From: an uncultured Angelakisella sp.
Lineage (GTDB): Bacteria > Bacillota > Clostridia > Oscillospirales > Ruminococcaceae
Direction of reading: 5' to 3'
Assembly (NCBI GenBank): GCA_910585535.1
Contig: CAJUFK010000153.1
Coordinates: forward strand, 1 to 6,483
Length of the DNA stretch: 6,483 nt
Every line of letters begins with the position of its first letter. Positions within the stretch are counted from its first letter, which is position 1. The position numbers and the translations under genes were made by a program. The notes beneath the pieces were generated by a model. It saw only the letters and a list, made by a program, of their open reading frames with translations. It had not been told where the DNA came from and did not search any database. Below are positions 5,827-6,483 of the stretch, piece by piece.

Positions 5827-5893
5827 GGGCTAGCGCCCACAGGCAGACCCTCCCCGGCGGTGGGCTAGCGCCCACAGGCAGACCCTCCCCGGC
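5824..5893. repeat. Perfect 35-bp tandem duplication with a palindrome
   Basis: Positions 5824-5858 and 5859-5893 are identical. Each contains the hairpin GTGGGCTAGCGCCCAC (5825-5840 and 5860-5875; 6-bp arms, TAGC loop) followed by CAGGCAGACCC, which resembles the right end of the inverted-repeat element (CCAGGCAGAACCC at 121-133). The identity suggests recent duplication by slippage or unequal recombination. Confidence 0.85.
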
Positions 5894-5929
5894 GCTCCGC
5901 GCCTAACGGTTGTACCGGGACTTGGGTTG

Positions 5930-6034
5930 TGCCTGGAGTCGGAAGCTGCAAAAGGCGGGAGGCGGTAACACCCCTTTCCAGGGTGCAAAGGGTGATTTTG
6001 TGCTTCGGACAGAACGCTGCTAAGACTCCAGGCA
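5930..6034. repeat. Third copy of the inverted-repeat element, intact
   Basis: TGCCTGGAGTC (5930-5940) and GACTCCAGGCA (6024-6034) are exact terminal inverted repeats. The 105-bp body aligns along its length with 22-127. The central stem survives with a changed sequence: CACCC plus TTT (5969-5977, one bulged C) pairs with AAAGGGTG (5987-5994). The copy at 58-91 has a G-C pair (63 with 86) where this one has A-T (5970 with 5993). That paired change fits selection on, or mechanism-driven upkeep of, the hairpin. The right terminus is also the start of the 118-bp array. Confidence 0.75.
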
Positions 6035-6429
6035 GGTGCTAGGATTCTATACAAAGGTAAAGGCCCCCTCGAAGGAGGGGGCCGGGTAGGGTGCGCCTCG
6101 GCGGCTGCGCCGTGTCAGGGTAAAACACTTTGGATGCCTGGGCCTCCAGGCAGTCACTGGGATTTTGCACAAAGGTAAGCCCCCCTCTTTCGAGGGGGGC
6201 GGGTAGGGTGTGCCTCGGCGGCTGCGCCGTGTCAGGGCAAAACAATTTGGATACTTAAGACTCCAGGCAGGCGCTAGGATTCTATACAAAGGGTAAGCCC
6301 CCCTCTTTTGAGGGGGGCGGGTAGGGTGTGCCTCGGCGGCTGCGCCGTGTTAGGGCAAAACAATTTGGATACTTAAGACTCCAGGCAGGCGCTAGGATTC
6401 TATACAAAGGGTAAGCCCCTCTCTTTTGA
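6024..6429. repeat. 117-118-bp tandem repeat array: three full units and one truncated
   Basis: Units begin at 6024, 6142, 6259 and 6377 with (GA)CTCCAGGCAG; the last two full units are nearly identical. Each full unit has two hairpins. The first is a 9-bp C-rich stem: 6062-6083 (loop GAAG), 6179-6200 (loop TTTC) and 6297-6318 (loop TTTT). The second has CGGCG arms and a GCTG loop (6099-6112, 6216-6229, 6334-6347). The fourth unit breaks inside the first hairpin at about 6429 and runs into unrelated A-rich DNA. Minus-strand frames through the array give a repeated PDTAQPPR-TLP peptide; with a period not divisible by three, different units appear in different frames and no start signals are seen, so I treat them as non-coding. 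Confidence 0.85.
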
Positions 6430-6483
6430 ATGCGAATCAAGAGTAGAAAAAAGAATAGACAAATGGCGCAAAAAGGATGAGAA
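6430..6483. other. A-rich tail of the window, possible leader of a gene beyond the edge
   Basis: Composition changes abruptly at 6430 to A-rich sequence. AAAAAGGATGAG at the very end (6470-6481) could be a ribosome binding site for a gene starting beyond the window. The only ATG with some space after it (6463) stops after five codons. Nothing else can be supported. Confidence 0.3.

Noticed and set aside
6039..6289. Minus-strand frames with a repeated PDTAQPPR-TLP peptide
   Set aside because: They run through the tandem DNA array, appear in different frames from unit to unit, and lack ribosome binding sites; they are best explained as by-products of the repeat.
6024..6429. CRISPR array
   Set aside because: Units are 117-118 bp and similar along their whole length, with no short repeat and unique spacer pattern, and no cas genes are nearby.

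Overview
The window looks like a chromosomal segment of a GC-rich, spore-forming Clostridia bacterium, probably Oscillospiraceae-like. This rests on the strong AGGAGG-type ribosome binding sites, sigma-A-like promoters, a PdaA-type polysaccharide deacetylase, a NimA-like flavoprotein and GC-rich codon use. The exact genus cannot be read from the sequence. There is no transposase, integrase, tRNA, rRNA or CRISPR array.

Layout. Positions 1-546 are non-coding: a 106-bp element bounded by inverted repeats (22-127), then seven palindromes packed into about 270 bp (174-442), then a near-consensus promoter. A plus-strand group follows: a RimJ/RimL-type GNAT acetyltransferase (547-1098) with its own terminator, then two overlapping paralogous genes for small five-helix membrane proteins (1184-1699 and 1696-2190) closed by a terminator. 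Two minus-strand genes converge on this group: a NimA-like FMN-binding split-barrel protein (2277-2750) with its own promoter, and a lipoprotein polysaccharide deacetylase of the PdaA family (2899-3987), separated from it by a terminator. A 483-bp gap (3988-4470) holds an imperfect 41-42-bp tandem repeat. Then comes a stand-alone enolase (4471-5748). From about 5723 to 6430 the DNA is again repeats: two more copies of the inverted-repeat element (one damaged), a perfect 35-bp tandem duplication, and a 117-118-bp array of three full units and one truncated unit.

The genes do not form one pathway. They look like small independent transcription units: an acetyltransferase, an unknown membrane-protein pair, a probable redox flavoprotein, a cell-wall or spore-cortex deacetylase and a glycolytic enzyme. 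No other glycolytic gene sits beside the enolase.

The most interesting content is in the intergenic repeats. Two families keep hairpins while changing their sequence in a paired way. The two families share an 11-base end motif, and the enolase stop codon lies inside one repeat copy. They resemble non-autonomous, structure-forming elements that have spread through the genome. I see no convincing new protein system.
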